Assembly (NCBI GenBank): GCA_009923125.1
Contig: RFUD01000002.1
Coordinates: forward strand, 1-22,969
From: Planctomycetia bacterium
Lineage (GTDB): Bacteria; Planctomycetota; Planctomycetia; Pirellulales; UBA1268
Direction: 5' to 3'
Length of the DNA: 22,969 nt
Shown here: one piece after another, positions 5,395-11,981 of the stretch
Numbering within the stretch: the stretch's first letter is position 1
How the letters are laid out: each line of letters begins with the position of its first letter
Notes under the pieces: generated by a model
What the model was told of the DNA's origin: nothing
Seen by the model: the letters and a program-made list of their open reading frames with translations, nothing else
Database searches by the model: none
Translations under genes and position numbers: made by a program

Positions 5395-6222
5395 TCACGC
5401 CCGCAGGAACAGCTCGCCACGGCCGCCGGCCAGGGCGTCGCCGTGCCACTGCCGCCACGGTCCGGCGAGGAGCCCGTTGGTCGAGCCACCGCACGGCCGG
5501 AATCCGGCCGCGTCGAGCCGCGTCCCGAGCAGCGGCAGGAACGCGGGGGCCCAGATCGCACCTCGGCGGAACGTGGGCGGCGGGACGAAACCGGCATCCG
5601 CCGCAATCAGCGAGCCCCGCCCCATGCCGGTGCCGGCGTGCGGTCCGAGCGTGCCGGCGACGATCACCGTTCCGGCCCGGAGTTCGAAGCCGGCGGCCGG
5701 TCCACAATCCCCCCCGATCGCCAGAATGCCGCGCCGCATGCGGGCGCCGGCGAGACAGCCGGCGCCGCCCCGGATGATCACCATGCCGCCGCGCATCCCA
5801 TGCCGGCTGCCGGGGAGCGCGGCAGCGGCGTTGTCTCCCGCCGAGCCATCCACGTGTACCGTCCCGCCCGTCATTTCGCAGGCCAACCAGTCGCCCGCGT
5901 CGCCATGGATCGTGAGCGTGCCGCCGGCCATGCCTGCGCCGGCATGCCGCCCCGCGGTCCCTTCCACCACGATCTCGCCTGCGGTCATCCCGCTGCCGAT
6001 CGAGTGCACGCGCGAGAAGTCGCCACGGCATTCGATCCGGCCGTCGGCCGGCGACCCGGCGATCCGAAAAAGGTCGCCGAGTTCCACGGGCCGCTCGTCG
6101 GCCCGCACCACGAGTCGGGCGATGTCGCCGGCCGTGAGCGTCGTGATCCGATCGGGCACCACGCCGGCAAGGTCGATCGACAACGCTCCTGAAGCGGCGG
6201 GCTGTTCGATGGTGAGCGGCAT
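5395..6222 (-). CDS. fhcC: formylmethanofuran dehydrogenase subunit C (FhcC/FwdC)
   Basis: A 275-residue right-handed beta-helix protein. In methylotrophs and planctomycetes FhcC is part of the formyltransferase/hydrolase complex that releases formate from formyl-methanofuran in the tetrahydromethanopterin C1 pathway; the archaeal homologue belongs to formylmethanofuran dehydrogenase. The evidence is the repeating pattern through residues ~75-210: SGMTAGEIVVEG, AGAGMAGGTLTIHGDAGDW, EMTGGTVHVDGSAGD, GMRGGMVIIRGGAG, RMRRGILAIGGDCG, GTGMGRGSLIA. The fold is shared with the glutamate synthase C-terminal domain, but the length and ending favour FhcC. None of the partner subunits (FhcA, B, D) lies beside it. 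It starts 92 bases after the end of the small heat-shock gene, with a strong hairpin between, so it is probably transcribed separately. Confidence 0.8.
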   Translation of the reverse strand: MPLTIEQPAASGALSIDLAGVVPDRITTLTAGDIARLVVRADERPVELGDLFRIAGSPADGRIECRGDFSRVHSIGSGMTAGEIVVEGTAGRHAGAGMAGGTLTIHGDAGDWLACEMTGGTVHVDGSAGDNAAAALPGSRHGMRGGMVIIRGGAGCLAGARMRRGILAIGGDCGPAAGFELRAGTVIVAGTLGPHAGTGMGRGSLIAADAGFVPPPTFRRGAIWAPAFLPLLGTRLDAAGFRPCGGSTNGLLAGPWRQWHGDALAGGRGELFLRA

Positions 6223-6252
6223 GCGGTCGGGACTTCGACAGGGGAAACACGC

Positions 6253-6285
6253 GGGGCCGCGGAGAGACGTGCTCCCCGCGGCCCC
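6253..6285 (-). terminator. GC-rich hairpin after the heat-shock genes
   Basis: GGGGCCGCGG (6253-6262) and CCGCGGCCCC (6276-6285) form a perfect ten-base stem with a 13-base loop, 30 bases downstream of the hsp20 stop codon and upstream of fhcC. Only GTGTTT follows on the minus strand, so termination is likely but not certain. Confidence 0.5.
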
Positions 6286-6314
6286 GATGATACCGTGGGC
6301 CTCCTCGCGGCAGG

Positions 6315-6806
6315 CTACTTCGTGAGCACGGGCACCTTCCGCGACGTGCTCGACGGCGACTTCGTGAGCTCCACCGTGAGCACGCCCTTGTCGTAGCGGG
6401 CCGTGACCTTCGCCGGATCGACCGACTCGGGCAGCGGGATCGCCCGACTGAAGGCGCCGGAGTGGCTCTCGCAGTGCGACCAGCCCTCGCCCGACTCCTC
6501 GGCGCACGACTTCTTTTCCCCCGAGATCATGAGCCGGTCGCCCGACACGCTCACGTCGACGTCCTTCGGGTCGATGCCGGGCAGCTCGGCCCGCACGCGG
6601 ATCTGCGTGCCCGTTTCCGAGAGGTCGATCGCCGGCATCCACTGGCCGGGTTCGCCGGGCTCGAACCAGCCGGGCATCAAGGCCGTGGGCCGGCTGAAGA
6701 AGCCCTCGAAGAGCCGGTTCATCTCGTGGCGAAAATCGGCCAGGGTGGCAAGGTTGCCTCCCTCCATGCCGCTCGAGCGCTTCGTGCGAAAAGGAATCAG
6801 ACTCAT
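6315..6806 (-). CDS. Hsp20-family small heat-shock protein (first of three)
   Basis: ATP-independent chaperone that holds unfolding proteins. The 163-residue product starts at the ATG at 6806, with AAGGAG upstream at good distance. The alpha-crystallin domain occupies about residues 50-155: MPAIDLSETGTQIRVRAELP, PGIDPKDVDVSVSGDRLMISG, the EKKSCAEESGEGWSHCE loop, SFSRAIPLP-type strand (AFSRAIPLPESVD), and the conserved ARYDKGVLTVEL. The N-terminal arm has the HEMNRLFEGFFSRP motif typical of the family. It is the last of three hsp20 genes in a row on this strand, 87 bases after the middle one. The three are too divergent to be recent copies. Confidence 0.93.
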   Translation of the reverse strand: MSLIPFRTKRSSGMEGGNLATLADFRHEMNRLFEGFFSRPTALMPGWFEPGEPGQWMPAIDLSETGTQIRVRAELPGIDPKDVDVSVSGDRLMISGEKKSCAEESGEGWSHCESHSGAFSRAIPLPESVDPAKVTARYDKGVLTVELTKSPSSTSRKVPVLTK

Positions 6807-6893
6807 CAGACGGTCTCCTTTTCTTTTCCGGGGTGGGGGGAACGAAACACGACAACACGCGCCGGGACCGTGCAGGCCCGGCTGCAATCGACA

Positions 6894-7286
6894 TCAGCCC
6901 GCGCGCACCTCGACCTTCCGCGGACGCACCGCCGCCAGCCGCGGCACGTGGATCGTGAGCACGCCGTGGCGGTAACTGGCCGTGATCTGCGAGGCGTCGA
7001 AGTCGTCGCCCAGGCGGAACGACCTCCGGTAGTCGCCGATCCCGTACTCCTGGCGGACGGCGCGGCCGGGCAGTTCGCGGGCGGGCACCCTCGCGTGGAG
7101 CGAGAGCACGCCGTCCTCGAACGACACGTCGATGCCGTCGGTGCGGGCGCCGGGAATGTCGGCGACGATCAACACCTCCCGCCCGCAGTCGCAGATGTCG
7201 ACGTTGGGCTGGTAGGTGAGCGTGGTTTCGGGTTGGGTCGGCGCGGCACCGGCCCGGCCCTCGGTCTGCGTGATGGTGGTGGGCAT
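6894..7286 (-). CDS. Hsp20-family small heat-shock protein (second)
   Basis: A 130-residue member whose alpha-crystallin domain spans nearly the whole protein: YQPNVDICDCGREVLIVADI, PGARTDGIDVSFEDGVLSLHA, REYGIGDYRRSFRLGDDFD-like loop, and ASYRHGVLTIHVPR before a short Arg/Lys-rich tail (RPRKVEVRAG). The N-terminal arm is short (about 25 residues), so it may form smaller oligomers or work with its neighbours. The ATG at 7286 is preceded by GGAGAA. It lies 43 bases after the first gene of the trio (7330-7839) and is probably in the same transcript. Upstream in-frame sequence overlaps that gene and is not family-like. Confidence 0.92.
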   Translation of the reverse strand: MPTTITQTEGRAGAAPTQPETTLTYQPNVDICDCGREVLIVADIPGARTDGIDVSFEDGVLSLHARVPARELPGRAVRQEYGIGDYRRSFRLGDDFDASQITASYRHGVLTIHVPRLAAVRPRKVEVRAG

Positions 7287-7329
7287 GATTCGCTTCTCCG
7301 AATGGAAGGGTGAGGAAAATGGGACGGTG

Positions 7330-7839
7330 TCAGGCCGAACGAACCTGCACCTTGTGAGGCTGGGCCTCGGGCGCCTTCGGGCAGGTGACGGTGAGCACAC
7401 CGTCGGCGAGCCGCGCTTCCACCCGCGTGGCATCGACCGCCACGGGCAGCGTGATCCGCCGCTCGAAGCTGCCGGTGCCGCGTTCGCGCCGGTGCCATGT
7501 GACGGCCGGCTTCCGGCTGCCGTTGCCCTGCTCGCCGGCGGGCGACGCCTGGGCCGGTTCCGGCTCGGGCCGCGAACCCTCGGGCCGCGAACCCTTGAGC
7601 ACGAGTTCGTCGCCCGTGACGGCGATGTCCACGCCGCCCGCATCGAGACCGGGCAGTTCCGCCTCGACCACGATCGCCTCGTCGGTTTCGCGGACATTCA
7701 CCGCCGGAAACGCTGCCGCGGAGGGCCCGTTGCCCCAGCCGTGGAGCGGCGGCGCCGCCACGAGGTTGCCCCAGAGACGATCAAGCTCGTCGCGCAATTC
7801 GTCGAGCGGGTGCGCGAAGCCCGTGCGAAAGGTCTGCAT
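7330..7839 (-). CDS. Hsp20-family small heat-shock protein (third, with expanded loop)
   Basis: A 169-residue member at the head of the heat-shock cluster. The ATG at 7839 has GGAG seven bases upstream; an ATG at 7851 is less likely. Residues ~45-90 hold the first half of the alpha-crystallin domain (FPAVNVRETDEAIVVEAELP, VDIAVTGDELVLKG), and ~125-165 the second half (GSFERRITLPVAVDATRVEA, RLADGVLTVTCPK). Between them the loop is stretched to about 35 residues and includes a tandem GSRPE repeat encoded by two perfect 15-base units (7564-7593). Transcription probably begins upstream of a hairpin at 7873-7911. Confidence 0.93.
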   Translation of the reverse strand: MQTFRTGFAHPLDELRDELDRLWGNLVAAPPLHGWGNGPSAAAFPAVNVRETDEAIVVEAELPGLDAGGVDIAVTGDELVLKGSRPEGSRPEPEPAQASPAGEQGNGSRKPAVTWHRRERGTGSFERRITLPVAVDATRVEARLADGVLTVTCPKAPEAQPHKVQVRSA

Positions 7840-8152
7840 CGCTGACTCCATGAACAGGGTGAACGAAACAACCGCCGTCCATGGAATGAAACATCATTCG
7901 CAGGGACGGCGCCGAAAAACAACCCGCCGCTCACCGTGGTGCCGAAATCGCTTCCCGCTGGCGGCGGAAGGGATAAAAGCAAACAGCGTGCCAACGGACA
8001 GGCGCCGGTGTTCGTCCGTGCACGCACGCTCCGACTCCGGAAAACGCTCCGCCGGCGTCCGTTTCCGGTACGCGGCCGGGAAACTCTGCGGGTCGTGTCG
8101 GCTGTCAGGTTGGCAGCGCTGTTCGCCCGCCCGTGGCAGCCGCCGGGGACGG
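7840..8152. other. intergenic region between divergent hsp20 and fabZ-like units
   Basis: About 310 bases without a supported gene. It holds the leader hairpin of the hsp20 unit (7873-7911) and, at its right end, runs into the promoter of the fatty-acid island. No CIRCE-type inverted repeat and no clear heat-shock sigma-factor promoter were found by eye. Confidence 0.5.
7873..7911 (-). promoter_or_regulatory. leader hairpin of the hsp20 cluster, possible RNA thermosensor
   Basis: CGCCGTCC (7873-7880) pairs with GGACGGCG (7904-7911), and inside it GAATG (7884-7888) pairs with CATTC (7895-7899) around a small loop. On the minus strand it lies 33 bases before the hsp20 start codon. Many bacterial hsp20 genes carry structured leaders (ROSE or fourU type) that melt with heat. 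This one does not visibly cover the ribosome binding site, so the role is speculative. Confidence 0.35.
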
Positions 8153-8181
8153 TTGTGGGGGGGGCAGGCGCGCCATAGACT
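8153..8181 (+). promoter_or_regulatory. sigma70-type promoter for the fatty-acid island
   Basis: TTGTGG (8153-8158), 17 bases, then TAGACT (8176-8181). The same layout stands before three other transcription units in this window. The leader to the ATG at 8285 would be about 95 bases. Confidence 0.5.
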
Positions 8182-8284
8182 GCGGCCGTCGTGAACGGAC
8201 TCGCCCGACGCGAGCATGGCGGCCGCCCGCAGGTGGGCGGCCACGCAGGCCGGCAACGTCACTTCTCATCGCAACGGATTTTTC

Positions 8285-8869
8285 ATGCGTTTCACGCTCC
8301 TGGATCGTGTCACCGCCATCGAACCCGGCAAGAGCATCACGGCGATCAAGACCCTCACGCTGTCGGAGGAGTATCTCGCCGACCACTTCCCCCGGTTTCC
8401 CGTGATGCCCGGCGTGTTGATGCTCGAGGCGATGACGCAGGCCGCCGCCTGGACGATCCGCGTCGCCGAGGACTTCGCCCACAGCATCGTGGTGCTGCGG
8501 TCGGCGAAAAACGTGAAGTATGGCGACTTCGTCGAGCCGGGACGCGTGCTCACGGTCACGGCCGAGGTGCTCTCGCAGGACGAGACGACGACCAAGGTGA
8601 AGGCCAGCGGCACGGTGTCCGGGGCGAGCGGCGAACGCACGAGCCTCACCGCCCGCCTGGTGCTCGAGCGCTACAACCTCGCCGACCGCCAGCCGCACGG
8701 CGAGGCGATCGACGCCCGGGTGCGGGCCGAAATGCGGAAATTGTGGTCCGTCCTGCATCCGGCCGGACGGTCCGGCACCGTGCCCCGGCGGGTGATCTAC
8801 GGCTCCGACGCGGGGCCGCTGACGGCGGCGACGATGCCGATGTCCGAGCCGGCGACACTGGCCCGCTGA
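8285..8869 (+). CDS. FabZ/FabA-like 3-hydroxyacyl-ACP dehydratase (hotdog fold), first copy
   Basis: Predicted to dehydrate 3-hydroxyacyl chains on an acyl carrier protein. The 194-residue hotdog protein carries the FabZ signature DHFPRFPVMPGVLMLEAM with the catalytic His34 and Glu48 (counted from the ATG at 8285), followed by the long hotdog helix TQAAAWTIRVAED and the AKNVKYGDFVEPG strand. It is longer than FabZ (about 150 residues) by a ~45-residue C-terminal tail beginning near EIDARVRAEMRKLW-like sequence (GEAIDARVRAEMRKLWSVLH). The ATG at 8285 was chosen because the family begins with a strand just before the signature; upstream in-frame ATG 8216 adds 23 unrelated residues. A terminator follows, so it is partly uncoupled from the next three genes. 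Confidence 0.88.
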   Translation: MRFTLLDRVTAIEPGKSITAIKTLTLSEEYLADHFPRFPVMPGVLMLEAMTQAAAWTIRVAEDFAHSIVVLRSAKNVKYGDFVEPGRVLTVTAEVLSQDETTTKVKASGTVSGASGERTSLTARLVLERYNLADRQPHGEAIDARVRAEMRKLWSVLHPAGRSGTVPRRVIYGSDAGPLTAATMPMSEPATLAR

Positions 8870-8896
8870 GGCTTTCGTCGGCGGGCAAAACCCACG

Positions 8897-8922
8897 CCGG
8901 ACCGGAATTCCGCCGGTTTTTT
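8897..8922 (+). terminator. intrinsic terminator after the first FabZ-like gene
   Basis: CCGG (8897-8900) and CGG (8903-8905) pair with CCG (8910-8912) and CCGG (8913-8916) around the AATT loop, with two bases bulged. Six T residues (8917-8922) follow at once. It lies 28 bases after the stop codon. Confidence 0.75.
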
Positions 8923-8984
8923 GCCCCCGCCCGACGCCGTGTCGGCTTTTCGGGTTTCCTCCGGAACGCGGTGACATTACCCTT

Positions 8985-9004
8985 GGCGGTTCCGGAATAC
9001 CGCC
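8985..9004. promoter_or_regulatory. inverted repeat upstream of the ACP gene
   Basis: GGCGGT (8985-8990) and ACCGCC (8999-9004) flank TCCGGAAT. It lies just after a weak promoter-like pair, TTTCCT (8955-8960), 17 bases, TACCCT (8978-8983), so it would cover the transcription start and could be an operator. No regulator is known. Confidence 0.3.
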
Positions 9005-9065
9005 GATCGTTTCCCAGACTTGCCTGTCGTTCCCCATCCTTCCCCGTTTTCGAGGTGCCACGTCG

Positions 9066-9452
9066 ATGCCGTCGCGCGATGAAATTTTCGAGAAGGTCAA
9101 GACCGCCCTGGTGGATGCCCTCGGGGTCGACGACGACGAAGTCACCCCCGAGGCGACGATGGTGGGTGATCTCGGGGCCGAGTCGATCGACTTCCTGGAC
9201 ATCGTGTTTCGCCTCGAGAAGGCGTTCGGCATCAAGATCCCGCGCGGGGAGCTGTTCCCCGAGGACGTGCTGTCGAGTTCCGAGTTCGTGACCAACGGCA
9301 AGGTGAATCCGGCCGGCATCGCGGCGCTCAAGGCGCGGATGCCGTTCGCCGACCTGACGAAGTTCGAGGCCAACCCCAGCGTGCAAAACTTCGCCAACAC
9401 GCTCACCGTCGAGGACATGGTGCGGTACGTCCAGGGGAAGCTGGCGTCCTGA
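9066..9452 (+). CDS. acyl carrier protein with a long insertion
   Basis: Carries acyl chains on a 4'-phosphopantetheine arm. The attachment motif is GAESIDFLD with Ser40 in place of the usual DSLD context, preceded by the helix I pattern IFEKVKTALVDALGVDDDEV and followed by the acidic helix II IVFRLEKAFGIKIP. At 128 residues it is about 50 longer than AcpP: residues ~60-110 (GELFPEDVLSS to SVQNFANTL) are inserted between helix II and the last helix TVEDMVRYVQGKL. This form suggests a dedicated carrier for the neighbouring dehydratases and synthase rather than the housekeeping AcpP. One base separates its stop from the next ATG. Confidence 0.88.
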   Translation: MPSRDEIFEKVKTALVDALGVDDDEVTPEATMVGDLGAESIDFLDIVFRLEKAFGIKIPRGELFPEDVLSSSEFVTNGKVNPAGIAALKARMPFADLTKFEANPSVQNFANTLTVEDMVRYVQGKLAS

Positions 9453-9453
9453 C

Positions 9454-9954
9454 ATGCGCTGGTTCTGGATCGACCGTTTCGACGAGTTCGTGCGCGGGAA
9501 GCACGCCACGGCGGTGAAGAACGTTTCGCTCGCCGAGGAGCACATGCACGACCACTTCCCGGGCGCGGCCCTGATGCCGAACTCGCTCGTCGTGGAGGGC
9601 ATGGCCCAGACCGCGGGCCTGCTCGTGGCCGACGCGATCGAATTCAACCGCCGGGTCGTGCTCGCCAAGGTGGCCAACGCCGAGTTCCACTTCGACGCCG
9701 TGCCCGGCGACACGCTGCGGTTCGAGGCGCTGATCCTCGACCTCAAGCCGACGGGCTCGCTGTGCCGGGTCACGAGCAGGGTGGCCGACCGGGTGCAGGG
9801 CGAGGCGGAGCTGTTCTTCGCCCACCTCGAGCCGGGCGAGGGGGTGCCGAAGCTCTTCGAGCCGGACGAATTGCTGCAGTGGCTCGACCTGATGCACATC
9901 TACGACGTCGGACGCGACGAGGCGGGACGACCGCTCGCGCGGCCGGATTGGTGA
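9454..9954 (+). CDS. FabZ/FabA-like 3-hydroxyacyl-ACP dehydratase, second copy
   Basis: A second 166-residue hotdog dehydratase, clearly related to the gene at 8285 but well diverged. The active-site region reads DHFPGAALMPNSLVVEGMAQ, giving His34 and Glu48 at the same positions as in the first copy, then AGLLVADAIEFNRRVVLAKV. The metal-free hotdog core ends near FAHLEPGEG and a short tail (WLDLMHIYDVGRDE) follows. The Gly after the MP of the FabZ consensus HFPGxPxMPG is Asn here, a possible change in substrate pocket. Its ATG lies one base after the ACP stop, indicating translational coupling. Confidence 0.88.
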   Translation: MRWFWIDRFDEFVRGKHATAVKNVSLAEEHMHDHFPGAALMPNSLVVEGMAQTAGLLVADAIEFNRRVVLAKVANAEFHFDAVPGDTLRFEALILDLKPTGSLCRVTSRVADRVQGEAELFFAHLEPGEGVPKLFEPDELLQWLDLMHIYDVGRDEAGRPLARPDW

Positions 9955-10006
9955 CCGCAGACATGCCGGCGGGCGGCCGTCGCCCAACGGCGGAGGGAAC
10001 GACAGC

Positions 10007-11296
10007 GTGACCGACCGGCGCAGGGTGGTGATCACGGGAATGGGGCTCGTCACGCCGCTGGGCGTGCGTGTCGAGGAACTGTGGAAGAACCTGCTCGCCG
10101 GCGCGTCGGGCGTGGGGTACACCACGGTGTTCGACGCCTCGCGGTTCCCCACGAAGATCTCGGCCGAAGTCCGCGGTTGGGACATCGCCGACGAGGGGCA
10201 GGACGCGAAGCTCTGGAGTTTCTGCGGCCGGCACACGAAGTTCGCCGCCGGAGCGGCGCTCCAGGCGATGCGTGATGCGGGCCTCGAGCGCGGGCTGCCG
10301 GCCGACCCCACGCGGCTCGGCGTCTATCTCGGCAGCGGCGAGGGGCAGCAGGATTTCGACGCCTTCACGAGCATGATGATGGCCGCGATCTCGGGCGACA
10401 CGCTCGACGTGGCGAAGTTCACGAAGCTCGGGCTGGAGACGCTCCATCCGCTGTCCGAGGTCGAGCAGGAGCCCAACATGCCCGCCGGTCACCTCGCCGG
10501 CATGTTCGACGCGCAGGGGCCGAACCTCAACTGCCTCACCGCCTGCGCCGCGTCCAGCCAGGCCATCGGCGAGGCGGCCGAACTCGTTCGCCGGGGCGAC
10601 GCCGACGTGATGCTCTCGGGCGGCACGCACAGCATGATCCATCCCTTCGGCGTGACGGGCTTCAATCTGCTCACCGCCCTCTCCACGCGCAATGACGAGC
10701 CGACCCGGGCCAGCCGCCCCTTCGACAACGAGCGCGACGGCTTCGTGCTCGGCGAGGGAGCCGCCATGGTGGTGCTCGAGGAGCTCGAGCACGCCAAGAA
10801 GCGGGGTGCGAAGATCCACGGCGAACTGCTCGGCTATGGCTCGACGGCCGACGCCTACCGGATCACCGACACGCATCCCGAGGGCCGCGGGGCCGCCGCC
10901 TGCATCACGATGGCCCTCCAGGACGCCGGCCTCGGCACGCACGACATCCACTACATCAACGCCCACGGCACGAGCACCGACGTCAACGACAAGGTCGAGA
11001 CGCTGGCCATCAAGAAGGTGTTCGGCGAGCACGCCTACAAGATCCCGGTGTCGAGCACGAAGAGCATGATGGGGCACCTGATCGCGGCCGCCGGCGCCAC
11101 GGAGCTGATCGTCTGCCTGCTCGCGATCCGCGACGGCATGCTGCCGCCGACGATCAACTACGAAAACCCCGACCCCAACTGCGATCTCGACTACGTGCCG
11201 AACACGTCCCGGGCGGCACGGTGCGACCGGGCCCTCTCCAACAGCTTCGGGTTCGGCGGCCAGAACATCTCGCTGATCGTCGGCCGCTACGCCTAG
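10007..11296 (+). CDS. beta-ketoacyl-ACP synthase II-type condensing enzyme
   Basis: Condenses malonyl-ACP with a growing acyl chain. The 429-residue protein has the full Cys-His-His triad: Cys180 in NCLTACAASSQAIG, His320 in NAHGTSTDVND and His357 in STKSMMGHLIAAAGATE, plus the C-terminal GFGGQN gate motif. It starts with GTG at 10007, with GGAGGG at good spacing, 52 bases after the second dehydratase. Residues ~110-165 (GEGQQDFDAFTSMMMAAISG to EPNMPAG) form a longer loop than in E. coli FabF. With the ACP and two dehydratases it makes an incomplete fatty-acid-type module. No ketoreductase or enoyl reductase is present, so these steps must come from elsewhere or be left out. Confidence 0.92.
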   Translation: MTDRRRVVITGMGLVTPLGVRVEELWKNLLAGASGVGYTTVFDASRFPTKISAEVRGWDIADEGQDAKLWSFCGRHTKFAAGAALQAMRDAGLERGLPADPTRLGVYLGSGEGQQDFDAFTSMMMAAISGDTLDVAKFTKLGLETLHPLSEVEQEPNMPAGHLAGMFDAQGPNLNCLTACAASSQAIGEAAELVRRGDADVMLSGGTHSMIHPFGVTGFNLLTALSTRNDEPTRASRPFDNERDGFVLGEGAAMVVLEELEHAKKRGAKIHGELLGYGSTADAYRITDTHPEGRGAAACITMALQDAGLGTHDIHYINAHGTSTDVNDKVETLAIKKVFGEHAYKIPVSSTKSMMGHLIAAAGATELIVCLLAIRDGMLPPTINYENPDPNCDLDYVPNTSRAARCDRALSNSFGFGGQNISLIVGRYA

Positions 11297-11323
11297 GCCC
11301 GCGGGGCACGCGTGCCGATGTGG

Positions 11324-11390
11324 GGCAAGCGTCCCGCTTGCCGTTCGCGAGGCTCCGCAGTCTGCCCAGCCTCGCGCCCGCGGGGTTTTC
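11324..11390 (+). terminator. paired hairpins after the synthase gene
   Basis: GGCAAGC (11324-11330) pairs with GCTTGCC (11336-11342), and CGCGAGGCT (11346-11354) pairs with AGCCTCGCG (11368-11376), both perfect. CCCGCGGGGTTTT follows at 11378-11390. This is a likely transcription end for the fatty-acid island. Confidence 0.55.
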
Positions 11391-11395
11391 TCAAC

Positions 11396-11422
11396 CGGTG
11401 CGACCGGCACCGCCGATAGAGT
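11396..11422 (+). promoter_or_regulatory. possible promoter with inverted repeat for the lipoprotein gene
   Basis: TAGAGT (11417-11422) in the CCGATAGAG context matches the -10 elements of other genes here. No TTG-type -35 is seen; the expected position overlaps CGGTGC-N5-GCACCG (11396-11412), which could be an activator or repressor site. Confidence 0.35.
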
Positions 11423-11449
11423 CCGTGAACCCGAGGGGAACCACGACTC

Positions 11450-11884
11450 ATGAAAACCGCATCCGCTCTCCTGTTGGCTGTCGCCGTGATCGGTGCATCG
11501 AGCGGGTGCTCGATCATCGACCGGCTGTTTCTCCTGAACACCGACGGCCCTCACGGCCATCAGGCCGGGGCCTGCCGGCATGGAGCCTGCCAGGACGGCG
11601 CGTGCGCCAACGGGCAGTGTGCCGTCGGTGGCCCGTGCGAGTCGTGTGGACCCGGGGGCTGCCAGCCCGGGTGCCGCGACTGTGCCGCCGGCGCCCACGT
11701 CGGCCGCTATGGCGGCCTGGCGAAGCATCACCTCTCACCCGCCGAACGGGCGGCCCTCGCCGGGAGCGACTACGGCGCCACGCAGCCGGCCGGCCCGCCG
11801 ACCGGAGCGGTCGCCTATCCGTATTACACGACCCGCGGCCCACGGGACTTCCTCGCGAAGAACCCGCCGTCGATCGGCCCGTGA
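11450..11884 (+). CDS. Cys-rich lipoprotein, planctomycete type
   Basis: A 144-residue exported protein of unknown function. The signal peptide MKTASALLLAVAVIGASSGC ends in a lipobox with Cys20 as the predicted lipidation site. Residues ~38-80 are very rich in Cys and Gly (GACRHGACQDGACANGQC, CESCGPGGCQPGCRDC), suggesting several disulfides or metal binding. The C-terminus contains AYPYYTTRGPRDFLAKNPPS, a motif I associate with planctomycete envelope lipoproteins; this is recollection rather than a search. The ATG has GAGGGG upstream. It stands alone between the synthase terminator and a separate MFS promoter. Confidence 0.8.
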   Translation: MKTASALLLAVAVIGASSGCSIIDRLFLLNTDGPHGHQAGACRHGACQDGACANGQCAVGGPCESCGPGGCQPGCRDCAAGAHVGRYGGLAKHHLSPAERAALAGSDYGATQPAGPPTGAVAYPYYTTRGPRDFLAKNPPSIGP

Positions 11885-11910
11885 TCGTGCCGCGGCCCGA
11901 CCGCTCTCCT

Positions 11911-11939
11911 TTGCCGTGATCCAACGCCGCCGATAGGCT
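11911..11939 (+). promoter_or_regulatory. sigma70-type promoter for the MFS transporter
   Basis: TTGCCG (11911-11916), 17 bases, TAGGCT (11934-11939). The leader to the ATG at 11982 would be about 36 bases and contains GGAGG. Confidence 0.55.
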
Positions 11940-11981
11940 TGCCGCCTGTCGGCGGTGTCGTTTTCGCAGGTGGAGGCATCG

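Noticed and set aside
7912..8152. CIRCE element or heat-shock sigma promoter before the hsp20 cluster
   Set aside because: Neither the CIRCE inverted repeat nor a recognisable sigma32-type -35/-10 pair could be read.
9770..11731. A 653-codon open frame on the minus strand
   Set aside because: It lies antisense to the clear FabZ-like and FabF genes and shows the His/Arg/Gly-rich composition of high-GC shadow frames; no domain is recognisable.
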